DNA of 64,000 nucleotides, taken from positions 3,100,001-3,164,000 of the forward strand of contig NZ_CP081942.1 in the NCBI RefSeq assembly GCF_020386635.1, in the 5' to 3' direction. The notes under the pieces were generated by a model. That model ran no database searches, had not been told where the DNA came from, and saw only the letters and a list, made by a program, of their open reading frames with translations. Numbering within the stretch: position 1 is the first letter of the stretch; every line of letters begins with the position of its first letter. The DNA is from Pseudomonas sp. MM211. Lineage in GTDB: Bacteria > Pseudomonadota > Gammaproteobacteria > Pseudomonadales > Pseudomonadaceae. Positions 17,227-28,280 of this stretch are shown here, piece by piece. Made by a program: the position numbers and the translations under genes.

Positions 17227-18410
17227 GCCTTGACCTCCGTATTGTCGCTGCTGCTATCGGCTGTGCGGCTACGGGCCGGACGCTTGATCACCTTGGCGGT
17301 GGCCTGGGCGGTGCGCTTGGTCCAGATCAGCAGGCCGCTAAGTACCATCATGCTGAGCATCAGGCCGAAGAAGAACCAGATCATCTTGATCCAGATGCCG
17401 CCGAAGTCGCCGGTGTGCAGCGGGCGCATGGATTCGGTGACGAACTCCAGTTTGGAGCGATCTTCCAGCAGGCGCTGTTGCGCCACTTCGCCTGTATAAG
17501 GGTTGATGGAGGCGCTCTGGAACATCAGCGGGTACCAGCCGCGACCGCTCACGGAAATGTGGTCGTAGGCATTGCTGGGCAGGCGGGTGAAGCTCACGTC
17601 CAGGCTCGGTACCTTACTGATGGCAATCTGCGCGGCTTCGTCCAGACCGATCATTGGGATCGGCTCGCCGGGCCTGACGATGGGCACGTCTTCACGTGCC
17701 ACGATGGCAGGTACGCCCTCGGTCGAGATGGAAATCTGATTGTCGAACAGGATTGCCTGAATCAGAAACCAGATACCGGTGATCGACACCACAGCGATGA
17801 ACCAGATCGACCAGATGCCGCTCAGGCGGTGGAAGTCGCCCCAGAAAATCCGTGCACCCTGGTTGAAGCGCAGGCGCGGTTTGAAGAAGCCTTTCCAGAA
17901 TTTCTTGTAGACCACCAGGCCGGTGATCAGCGACAGCAGCATGGGGATGCCCATCATCGACACCAGGTACCAGCCCCAGCTGAAACCATTGGTGAAGGGC
18001 ACCAGCCACCAGCCGTGCAGGGCGCGGGTGAACTGGCGGAAGTCGAACTGCGGGCTGACGCCCTGGATGTCCCCGGTATACGGGTTGACGTACAGCGTCG
18101 GCGTGCTGCCATCCGGGTAGGCGACCCTGGCGGTAAGCGCGAAGTGGGACTCGTCCGGCCGGCTGATGGACTGCACGATGGTCTGCGGCTCGGCCTTGTT
18201 GATCGCCGCCAGCACCTGGCCGAAGGTCAGCAATTCTGCGTCGTCCGAAGGTTTGGTGGCGCGCACGTCGGGGTTGGCCAGCCAGACGATTTCCTGGCTG
18301 ACCACGGCCAGGGTGCCGGTAACGCAGACGATCAGCACAAAGAACCAGATGGGCAGCGCGAGCCAGCTGTGGACGAGAAACCAGATTTTTGAACGCGACT
18401 TCTTGGACAT
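17223..18410 (-). CDS. fpvG: FpvG-like PepSY-domain membrane reductase
   Basis: A 395-residue inner-membrane protein of the PepSY-associated TM (PiuB/FpvG) family. TM1 is near residues 12-38 (WFLVHSWLALPIWFFVLIVCVTGTLAVV), with further helices around 150-175, 210-235 and 330-355. Periplasmic PepSY regions lie between them. Conserved His in the first helices could coordinate heme. FpvG in P. aeruginosa delivers electrons to reduce Fe3+-pyoverdine. It is the first gene of the operon. A Fur-like box (18600-18618) lies about 190 bases upstream, so iron repression is likely. Confidence 0.88.
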   Translation of the reverse strand: MSKKSRSKIWFLVHSWLALPIWFFVLIVCVTGTLAVVSQEIVWLANPDVRATKPSDDAELLTFGQVLAAINKAEPQTIVQSISRPDESHFALTARVAYPDGSTPTLYVNPYTGDIQGVSPQFDFRQFTRALHGWWLVPFTNGFSWGWYLVSMMGIPMLLSLITGLVVYKKFWKGFFKPRLRFNQGARIFWGDFHRLSGIWSIWFIAVVSITGIWFLIQAILFDNQISISTEGVPAIVAREDVPIVRPGEPIPMIGLDEAAQIAISKVPSLDVSFTRLPSNAYDHISVSGRGWYPLMFQSASINPYTGEVAQQRLLEDRSKLEFVTESMRPLHTGDFGGIWIKMIWFFFGLMLSMMVLSGLLIWTKRTAQATAKVIKRPARSRTADSSSDNTEVKA

Positions 18411-18599
18411 GGAATATCAGTCTTGTGAAAAGGCCGGGAGTCGCTGGGCGGAGCAGCGAAAAAAGGCACTTTTATTAACGGACGAAACCCCGCCTGCCTT
18501 ACGGCCTGCGAGGGTGGAAACCCGATGGTGAGCGTTGCTATCGCGCTCTTGTGTGTAGGTTACTTATTAAGACGGATGAGAAGCGTAAAACCCGCAGCC

Positions 18600-18613
18600 G
18601 CAAATGAAAATAA

Positions 18614-18618
<5 letters not shown>
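18600..18618 (-). promoter_or_regulatory. Candidate Fur box upstream of the fpv operon
   Basis: Read on the plus strand, the 19 bases match the E. coli-style Fur consensus at 14 of 19 positions. A longer palindrome, ATGAAAATAATTATTTCAT (18604-18622), covers it. It overlaps the stop codon of the upstream AraC gene, which is on the same strand, and is about 190 bases from fpvG. Confidence 0.5.
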
Positions 18619-21907
<3,289 letters not shown>

Positions 21908-22027
21908 GGCGCTGCTTTCGGGAGGCTCTACCGAGCAGGTCACAGTTTGGCTTAGCCGTTCGTCCTGCGGCTGAGTGACTGCCAACCGTGTCACACAGTG
22001 GATGGCGCGTTCTCGCCTAGACTTGCT

Positions 22028-22054
22028 GAGCTGCAGATTTTACCGCTGCAGCTC
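22028..22054. repeat. Short perfect inverted repeat before the coiled-coil gene
   Basis: GAGCTGCAG / CTGCAGCTC with a nine-base spacer in the gap after fadH. No T-run follows, so it is either a weak fadH 3' hairpin or an operator for the gene at 22094. Confidence 0.4.
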
Positions 22055-22093
22055 ATGTGCAACCGAGAACGGTCATTTGTCTGGAGAACATCG

Positions 22094-23383
22094 ATGAGCA
22101 AGCCGCAACTGATTGAGGCCGTGATGTTTTTCGCTGATGACGGCAGCATCAGTAAGCAGATGTTCTACACCGAGTTCGAAACGCTGCTCGATGGTTTGGT
22201 GAAGATGCCGGTTTTCGCTGACCAGCAGATTCGTGTCGTCTACGTGACGATCAATGCACGTCTGCAGATTCGCTCGGCTGTATTTTTCTATCTGGACTTC
22301 GACGAAAGCGGCGCGCCCGACAGCGGCTGGAACATTCCGCTGCAGCAATTGGCCGAGCGTGCCGGCCGTGGCCCTGATCTGGGTGGCGGGCCGATTCGTC
22401 TTGCTTGCCGCAGCCAGTGCCCGGTGTCCTGGCATCAGATGCACCTCTGGGATCCCAGCCTGACTGCAGGCAACAACGACCTGGCCTTGCTGCGCGACAC
22501 CGTCAAGATCAACAGCCTTGGCATCCTGCTTCGCGAGGAGGAGACCAGTAGTGTTTCTCCGGCACGTTTGCAGGTGGCCTCTGAGGATCAATGGTACGCC
22601 GCCGACTCGTCCCGGGAACTGGCCGAGAAGCTTGCCGAGAGGCTGTCTCGCGACTATCGGCAGAAGGCCGCGCAGCTGGTCAAGCAGCAGCGTGAGCGCC
22701 TTGCCAGTTTGGGGCAGGAGCATCAGGCCGAGCTCGCGGCTCTATCGACACAGGCCAAAACGCAAATTGTCGACCTGCAGGGGCAGATTCAGGCACTCCA
22801 CCAGGCTGTGCGCCAGCAGGAGATGTTGAACAAAACCCTCAAGGGGCAGCTCGACGAGCAGCTCGCCGTTCAACAGAGTGAGCGCGACGAGATGGCTGCT
22901 CGCTTGCGTGCGGCAGAGCGCCATGCACGCACCGAACGTGAAATCCTCCGTGAGCAGTTCGATGAAGAACTGCGTGCGCGCCTTATCGCTACCCAGGCTG
23001 CGGCAGAAGAGCAGGCCCGCCGCCATGAAGCAGAAGCCACGCAGCGCGGTGCCCATCAGGTGCTCGAACGTTTGGCTGGGCAGGGTGTGGTATTCGTGGT
23101 GTTCCATCCGGGGGCCGGCCACCTCACCGTGCCGCTGCAGGATGTCGACCGCTATTTGGCCAGCCCCCTAGGGTATGCGGCGAGTAAATGCTTTGTGTCA
23201 GAAAGCCAGTACCGCCAATGGCTGGAGCACTATCAGCGCCCGCGTTGCGAGGGCCTGCAGGCCAGCGGCCAGCGCTGTGACGTAGCGGTGGAGCGCGTCG
23301 AAACGCCGGGGCGCTTCGTGATGGGGGATTCCAACTGCTGCATGCTGCACAAGGCAGCCGCCCGCCTGCGTACCGTTAGCTGA
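22094..23383 (+). CDS. Conserved coiled-coil protein of unknown function
   Basis: A 429-residue cytoplasmic protein known in Pseudomonas only as a conserved hypothetical. The first 175 residues form a globular domain. Residues about 185-335 are a long coiled coil with heptads (EKLAERLSRDYRQKAAQLVKQQRERLA through AEEQARRHEAEA). The C-terminal 90 residues hold several cysteines and histidines (KCFVSE, RPRCEGLQASGQRCDV, DSNCCMLHKAA) that look like a small metal-binding module. Good spacing to CTGGAG selects ATG 22094; the upstream frame is non-coding. Role not known. Confidence 0.82.
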   Translation: MSKPQLIEAVMFFADDGSISKQMFYTEFETLLDGLVKMPVFADQQIRVVYVTINARLQIRSAVFFYLDFDESGAPDSGWNIPLQQLAERAGRGPDLGGGPIRLACRSQCPVSWHQMHLWDPSLTAGNNDLALLRDTVKINSLGILLREEETSSVSPARLQVASEDQWYAADSSRELAEKLAERLSRDYRQKAAQLVKQQRERLASLGQEHQAELAALSTQAKTQIVDLQGQIQALHQAVRQQEMLNKTLKGQLDEQLAVQQSERDEMAARLRAAERHARTEREILREQFDEELRARLIATQAAAEEQARRHEAEATQRGAHQVLERLAGQGVVFVVFHPGAGHLTVPLQDVDRYLASPLGYAASKCFVSESQYRQWLEHYQRPRCEGLQASGQRCDVAVERVETPGRFVMGDSNCCMLHKAAARLRTVS

Positions 23384-23426
23384 GTTAAACTCCCGGGCCC
23401 TTTGGCCAGCTCCGCCGTGTGCTTTC

Positions 23427-24371
23427 ATGAGCCCATTTTCCCTTGCCGCCGTCAGTCACTGGCGCGCCCATGCGCCGCTGCAGCGTCTCTCATTCGATTG
23501 GCTAGCGGGCGTTGAGTTGGCGGTATTACGGCTGGATCTGATTGATCCGCTGATCAGTGGTAACAAGTGGTTCAAGCTCGCCCCGCACCTGAACAGCGCT
23601 GCGCAGCAGGGCGCTCGCGGCATCATCAGCTTGGGGGGCGCCCATTCCAACCACCTGCATGCGTTGGCCGCCGCTGGCCAGCGTTTTTCGTTCGCGACCG
23701 TCGGCCTGTTGCGCGGCCACCCTCAGAACACGCCAACCGTCAGTGACCTGCAGCGTTTCGGCATGCAGATTCATTGGCTGGGCTATGGAGGCTATCGCGA
23801 GCGTCACCTTGCGGGCTTCTGGACGCAATGGCAGGCGCGTTATCCCGACTTCTACACGGTGCCCGAAGGTGGCGGTGGGTTGCCGGGTGCTCAGGGCTGT
23901 GCCGATCTGGTCGAATTGGTGGCAGCGCAATTGCCGTCGTTGGGCTGGAGCGATTATCACGGTTGGTGGCTGGCTGCCGGTACCGGCACCACCCTGGCGG
24001 GGTTGGTGATGGGCGAAGGCGGGCGACGGCCTGTTCATGCCGCACTGGCGGTGCCGTTCGATCATGGTGTGCCGGAGCAGGTGCAGGCGTTGCTGGCGCA
24101 AGCGGGTCTGGCCGATGCAGGCTACCAGTTGTTCGATGCATGCCGGGGTGGCTTCGCACGGCAGGATGCCGAACTACTGAGCTTTATGGCTCAATGCGAA
24201 ATCCAGAGTCGCTTACCGCTGGAGCCGCTTTACACCGCCAAGGCACTGATGAGCTTGCGTGAGGCCATTGGCAATGGTGCGATCAAGGCCGGCACGCGGC
24301 TGATCTTCGTGCATACCGGTGGGTTGCAAGGGCGGCGAGCGGCCCTCGCGCCTGGTTCCGCTACCGTCTAG
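23427..24371 (+). CDS. PLP-dependent D-cysteine desulfhydrase / ACC deaminase family enzyme
   Basis: A 314-residue fold-type II PLP enzyme. Lys47 in SGNKWFKL is the PLP-binding residue. LGGAHSNHLHALAAAG is the family's cofactor/substrate loop, and AGTGTTLAG is the phosphate-binding loop. The family includes D-cysteine desulfhydrase and 1-aminocyclopropane-1-carboxylate deaminase. I favour a D-amino-acid lyase and cannot fix the substrate. Its stop codon overlaps that of the convergent DUF1853 gene by four bases. Confidence 0.85.
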   Translation: MSPFSLAAVSHWRAHAPLQRLSFDWLAGVELAVLRLDLIDPLISGNKWFKLAPHLNSAAQQGARGIISLGGAHSNHLHALAAAGQRFSFATVGLLRGHPQNTPTVSDLQRFGMQIHWLGYGGYRERHLAGFWTQWQARYPDFYTVPEGGGGLPGAQGCADLVELVAAQLPSLGWSDYHGWWLAAGTGTTLAGLVMGEGGRRPVHAALAVPFDHGVPEQVQALLAQAGLADAGYQLFDACRGGFARQDAELLSFMAQCEIQSRLPLEPLYTAKALMSLREAIGNGAIKAGTRLIFVHTGGLQGRRAALAPGSATV

Positions 24372-25300
24372 CCCTGAACGGGCCAGTCGTCGTCTACCAG
24401 AAACAGGCGCTGGCGCTCATGCAAATAGCCGCTGGCGTCGGGGCGCATGTCGACCAGCAACTTGGCATCGGCGTGCTCGGGTAACTCGTCCAGCCAGGCT
24501 TGCAGACGAGTGCTCGACCAGCCTTCTTCCTGTGCCATGCGTGCAGGCGCAAGCCACGCGTGGCGCGGCAATGGTTGCCAGCGGGCGTCCCCATCTTTCG
24601 CCTGAAACCCTGGCCACTCGCTGCGATGCAACCACACACCGCGCAGATGCGCTGGATGGGCGCCTTCTGGTGGCAGGCAAGTGCGCGTATGGGGATAGAA
24701 CAGGTAACCGCCGATCCACATGGCAGCCTGAGTACGTTCGCCCGTCAGTGCATCCAGAGCAGGGCGGGCTTCGGGATGCGCCGACAATGGCAATTGATGG
24801 CTGGTGAGGTGCTCGAGCTTGAGATCCAGGCGGTCGTGGCTGCCCGGGCCTATCCATCGTGCCGGCGCAGGCGACGGTGCGCCGAGGTAAAGCTTGATGG
24901 CCAACTCCAGATGATGCACGCCGCTGCCATCGCGCAGCAGCAGATCCAGTTCGCCAAGCGTGTGGCCGCCCTGGCGGATTGGCAGGTTGGCAGCCAATAT
25001 CTCAACGCCGGGTGCAGCATGCAGAGCGAACTGCCAGAGGCGTTCATAGTAGAGGCCCAAGCGGCGTACCGAGCTTCGCGACAGCCAGGTTTGCAAGGGC
25101 GCGCAATCCTGATCCTGGCGCAGCAGCCAGTCCGCCAGCAGGCTTGGCTCAGCAGCCCAGGCGCTTTCGATTAACGGATGGCGCTGTTGCCTATGCGTGT
25201 GAGCGAGCAAGGGCGGTGATAACAGCGTCCAGGCCAGATCCCGCACCGCCGGCTGGATCAGTTGACGGGGCAGGTTGACGAGGGGGGCGAATGGATTCAT
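24368..25300 (-). CDS. DUF1853 family protein
   Basis: A 310-residue cytoplasmic protein of the DUF1853 family. Conserved-looking segments include RDLAWTLLSPPLL, LGLYYERLWQFAL, LGELDLLLRD and HLELAIKLYLG. The acidic/Glu-Lys pattern (GELDLLL, LELAIKLYL) resembles the core of a PD-(D/E)XK nuclease-like fold, which fits how this family is sometimes described; activity is not shown. The start at ATG 25300 (MNPFAPL) excludes the longer open frame that runs into the MITE-like repeat upstream. Confidence 0.82.
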   Translation of the reverse strand: MNPFAPLVNLPRQLIQPAVRDLAWTLLSPPLLAHTHRQQRHPLIESAWAAEPSLLADWLLRQDQDCAPLQTWLSRSSVRRLGLYYERLWQFALHAAPGVEILAANLPIRQGGHTLGELDLLLRDGSGVHHLELAIKLYLGAPSPAPARWIGPGSHDRLDLKLEHLTSHQLPLSAHPEARPALDALTGERTQAAMWIGGYLFYPHTRTCLPPEGAHPAHLRGVWLHRSEWPGFQAKDGDARWQPLPRHAWLAPARMAQEEGWSSTRLQAWLDELPEHADAKLLVDMRPDASGYLHERQRLFLVDDDWPVQG

Positions 25301-25351
25301 GCCGAAAGCATAGGGGCTTTTGCTCGATTGGCGCGAGGGTTTGCCGCCGTA

Positions 25352-25491
25352 GGGCATCTCTAAAAACGTAGGTGAGGCAGTCAGCGCGAGGCAAAAACAG
25401 GCGAAAAAGCGCAGTTTACGAGCTGTAAATGAGCATTTTGAGCCTGTTTTTAACGCTGCGATGACAACGCAGGTAGTTTTTAGAGGTGCCC
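25352..25491. mobile_element. MITE-like 140-bp hairpin element with TA duplication
   Basis: Terminal inverted repeats of about 16 bp (GGGCATCTCTAAAAAC at the left; the complement of GGGCACCTCTAAAAAC at the right) are flanked by TA on both sides (25350-25351 and 25492-25493). The interior is also an imperfect palindrome centred near 25425 (TTTACGAGCTGTAAA). It contains no gene. The ends look like those of IS5-group elements, so it is probably a non-autonomous derivative moved in trans. It sits 57 bases before the nadK start. Confidence 0.75.
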
Positions 25492-25548
25492 TAAAGCGGG
25501 CTTTCACCCATAATCGGGACATTAGAGCCACAGCGTCGCGGGAGCCCC

Positions 25549-26439
25549 ATGGAGCAGTTTCGTAATATCGGCATCATCGGCCGCCTGGGCAGCACCCAGG
25601 TGCTCGACACCATTCGTCGCTTGAAGAAATTCTTGCTCGAACGCCAGCTGCACGTGATTCTCGAGGACACCATCGCCGAGGTTCTGCCCGGTCATGGTCT
25701 GCAGACATCCGCCCGCAAGCACCTGGGCGAGTTCTGCGACCTGGTGATCGTGGTCGGTGGCGACGGCAGCATGCTTGGTGCAGGTCGTGCCCTGGCCCGG
25801 CACAAGGTGCCGGTACTTGGCATCAACCGCGGCAATCTGGGGTTTCTTACCGATATCCGCCCGGATGAGCTGGAGTCCAAGGTCGCCGAGGTGCTGGAAG
25901 GCAACTACCTCACTGAGAACCGCTTTCTGCTCGAAACCGAGGTACGCCGTCATTCCGAGGCGATTGGCCAGGGCGATGCGCTCAATGACGTAGTGCTGCA
26001 CCCGGGCAAGTCCAACCGAATGATCGAGTTCGAGCTGTACATCGACGGCCAGTTCGTCTGCAGCCAGAAGGCCGATGGCCTGATCGTCGCCACGCCGACC
26101 GGCTCCACCGCCTACGCGCTGTCGGCTGGCGGGCCGATCATGCATCCCAAGCTGGACGCCATCGTCATCGTGCCGATGTACCCGCACACGTTGTCCAGCC
26201 GGCCCATCGTGGTGGATGGCAACAGCGAGTTGAAGATCGTCGTCTCCAAGGATCTGCAGCTTTATCCGCAGGTGTCCTGTGACGGTCAGAACCACTTCAC
26301 CTGCGCCCCTGGCGACACCATCACGGTGCGCAAGAAATCCCAGAAGCTGTGCCTGATCCACCCGCTGGATCACAACTACTACGAGATCTGCCGAAACAAG
26401 CTGGGATGGGGTAGCCGGCTCGGCGGCGGAGGCGACTGA
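25549..26439 (+). CDS. nadK: NAD kinase
   Basis: A 296-residue cytoplasmic enzyme that phosphorylates NAD+ to NADP+. The catalytic GGDGS is at residues 70-74. GINRGNLGFLTD and the TPTGSTAYALSAGGPI diphosphate/ribose-binding motif are intact, and the length is normal for Gammaproteobacteria. GGGAG precedes the ATG. It is the first gene of a tightly linked trio: its stop overlaps the next start as TGATG. The MITE-like element immediately upstream may have brought or displaced promoter sequence. Confidence 0.97.
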   Translation: MEQFRNIGIIGRLGSTQVLDTIRRLKKFLLERQLHVILEDTIAEVLPGHGLQTSARKHLGEFCDLVIVVGGDGSMLGAGRALARHKVPVLGINRGNLGFLTDIRPDELESKVAEVLEGNYLTENRFLLETEVRRHSEAIGQGDALNDVVLHPGKSNRMIEFELYIDGQFVCSQKADGLIVATPTGSTAYALSAGGPIMHPKLDAIVIVPMYPHTLSSRPIVVDGNSELKIVVSKDLQLYPQVSCDGQNHFTCAPGDTITVRKKSQKLCLIHPLDHNYYEICRNKLGWGSRLGGGGD

Positions 26440-27413
26440 TGCAGCTCGACTCGTCTCGCGGTTATGACCTGATCGGAGATATCCATGGTTGCGCCAATAC
26501 CTTGGTGCACCTGCTTGAACGCCTGGGTTATCGCCGTCAGAACGGCACCTGGCGCCACCCGCGGCGCATGGCGATCTTTCTCGGCGACCTGATCGATCGC
26601 GGCCCGCGCATTCGCGAAGCGGTGCACCTGGTACACGACATGGTGCGGGCTGGCGAAGCGCTGTGCATCATGGGTAACCACGAGTTCAACGCGCTCGGCT
26701 GGATGACCCCGGCGCCGCCCGGCAGTGGCCGACAGCATGTGCGTGAACACAGCCCGAGGCATGCGCGGCTGATCGGCGAAACCCTCAAGCAGTTCGAGCC
26801 TTACCCCGATGAGTGGCGCGATTTTCTGGCCTGGTTCTACGAACTGCCGCTGTTTCTCGATGCGGGGCATTTCCGTGTGGTGCACGCCTGCTGGGACGAA
26901 GGGATAATCGCGCCGCTGCGCCAGCAGTTCCCGGACGGTTGCATCGACGAACACTTCCTGCAGGCTTCGGCAGTGCCCGGCAGTTACGCCTGCACCGTGC
27001 TCGATCGATTGCTGCGTGGTACCGATATGCGCCTGCCTAATGGCCTGAGCATGACCAGTGGCGATGGTTTCACCCGCTCGTTCTTTCGCACCAAGTTCTG
27101 GGAAGACAACCCGCAGACCTACGGCGACGTAGAGTTCCAGCCCGATGCCTTACCTGAGTTGGTGGCGCAGATGCCGCTCAATGAAATGCAGAAGACCGAA
27201 CTGTTGAAGTACGGGCCGGAAGAGCCGTTGCTGTTCGTGGGCCACTACTGGCGCAGCGGCATTCCTGCGCCGATTCGCCCCAACCTGGCCTGCATCGACT
27301 ACAGCGCAGTGATGTACGGCAAGTTGGTGGCTTACCGCCTGGATCAGGAAACCCGCCTGGATCCGCACAAGTTCGTCTGGGTCGACGTAGAGAAACCAGA
27401 GGCCCCACGATGA
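26439..27413 (+). CDS. Metallophosphoesterase (PrpE/ApaH-like)
   Basis: A 324-residue calcineurin-type phosphatase. All five metal blocks are visible: GDIHG at the N-terminus, GDLIDRGP, GNHEFNA, a His in FRVVHACWD, and a late GHYW. This arrangement resembles diadenosine-tetraphosphate or protein phosphatases of the PrpE group, so nucleotide-stress metabolite or phosphoprotein cleavage is possible. Overlaps of one base with nadK and four bases with the rhomboid gene indicate an operon with coupled translation. Confidence 0.85.
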   Translation: MQLDSSRGYDLIGDIHGCANTLVHLLERLGYRRQNGTWRHPRRMAIFLGDLIDRGPRIREAVHLVHDMVRAGEALCIMGNHEFNALGWMTPAPPGSGRQHVREHSPRHARLIGETLKQFEPYPDEWRDFLAWFYELPLFLDAGHFRVVHACWDEGIIAPLRQQFPDGCIDEHFLQASAVPGSYACTVLDRLLRGTDMRLPNGLSMTSGDGFTRSFFRTKFWEDNPQTYGDVEFQPDALPELVAQMPLNEMQKTELLKYGPEEPLLFVGHYWRSGIPAPIRPNLACIDYSAVMYGKLVAYRLDQETRLDPHKFVWVDVEKPEAPR

Positions 27414-28273
27414 GCGCCGTGATCGCCTTGCGTGTGCCGCTCGATGCGGATATGGCGCCTTTCATTGCGCTGCTGCGCAATCTGGGCGTTGCCCACCGAG
27501 TGGCGGAACAGGCCAATGAGCAAGTGCTCTGGGTGCCCGACGAACACACGGCGGGTCAGGTACGTGAGCTGTATGCCCGGGTGCCGCAGGGCGATCCCAA
27601 TCTGCAGCCGGTACGTACCCAGGCCGTGCGCGAACGCCCCGGGCTGCTCTCCCAGGCGAAAGGCAGCCCGCTGACGCTGATCGTGCTGGCGCTGACGCTG
27701 CTGGTCGCACTGCTGACCTGGGGCGGTGAAGACTACGATGTGGTGCGTTGGCTGAGCTTTGTCGACTTCCATATCGATGGTCAGTACATCTACTTCGGCA
27801 CCTTTACTCAAGCGATGGACAGCGGCCAATGGTGGCGCGTGCTCACGCCAATGCTGCTGCATTTCGGCCTGTTGCACCTGACCATGAACAGCTTGTGGTA
27901 CTGGGAGTTGGGTCGGCGCATCGAGGCGCGTCAGGGCGCCGTGATGCTACTGCTGCTAACGCTGTGGTTCGGTCTGGCAGCCAACGTGGCGCAGTATGTC
28001 TACGGCGGCCCGGCTTTGTTTGGCGGCCTGTCTGGCGTGCTCTACGGCCTGCTTGGGCATTGCTGGCTGTTCCAGTGGCTGGCCCCGAATGCTGCTTACA
28101 AGCTGCCGCGCGGCGTGCTGGTGAGCATGCTGATCTGGCTGTTGATCTGCATGACCGGCGTATTCGAGCTGCTGCAGTTCGGCGCCATCGCCAACGCTGC
28201 CCATGTCGGTGGGTTGGTGGCCGGGTGCGTCACCGGGCTGATTGGCGGTCTGCTGGCCCGGCGACGCCGCTGA
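27410..28273 (+). CDS. glpG: Rhomboid intramembrane serine protease (GlpG-like)
   Basis: A 287-residue inner-membrane protease. An N-terminal cytoplasmic domain (about 85 residues, like that of GlpG) precedes six membrane helices. The catalytic dyad is Ser208 in GGLSGVLYG and His265 in AAHVGG. The L1-loop WR motif appears as QWWRVLTPMLLH, and HLTMNSLWYW supplies the oxyanion-hole Asn region. Its start overlaps the phosphatase stop (ATGA). Substrates are unknown. The stop is 7 bases from that of the convergent receptor gene. Confidence 0.92.
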   Translation: MSAVIALRVPLDADMAPFIALLRNLGVAHRVAEQANEQVLWVPDEHTAGQVRELYARVPQGDPNLQPVRTQAVRERPGLLSQAKGSPLTLIVLALTLLVALLTWGGEDYDVVRWLSFVDFHIDGQYIYFGTFTQAMDSGQWWRVLTPMLLHFGLLHLTMNSLWYWELGRRIEARQGAVMLLLLTLWFGLAANVAQYVYGGPALFGGLSGVLYGLLGHCWLFQWLAPNAAYKLPRGVLVSMLIWLLICMTGVFELLQFGAIANAAHVGGLVAGCVTGLIGGLLARRRR

Positions 28274-28280
28274 TGTGCTT

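Noticed and set aside
24368..25531. Longer start for the DUF1853 protein
   Set aside because: The extra 77 residues are translated MITE-like repeat sequence; ATG 25300 starts the family domain.
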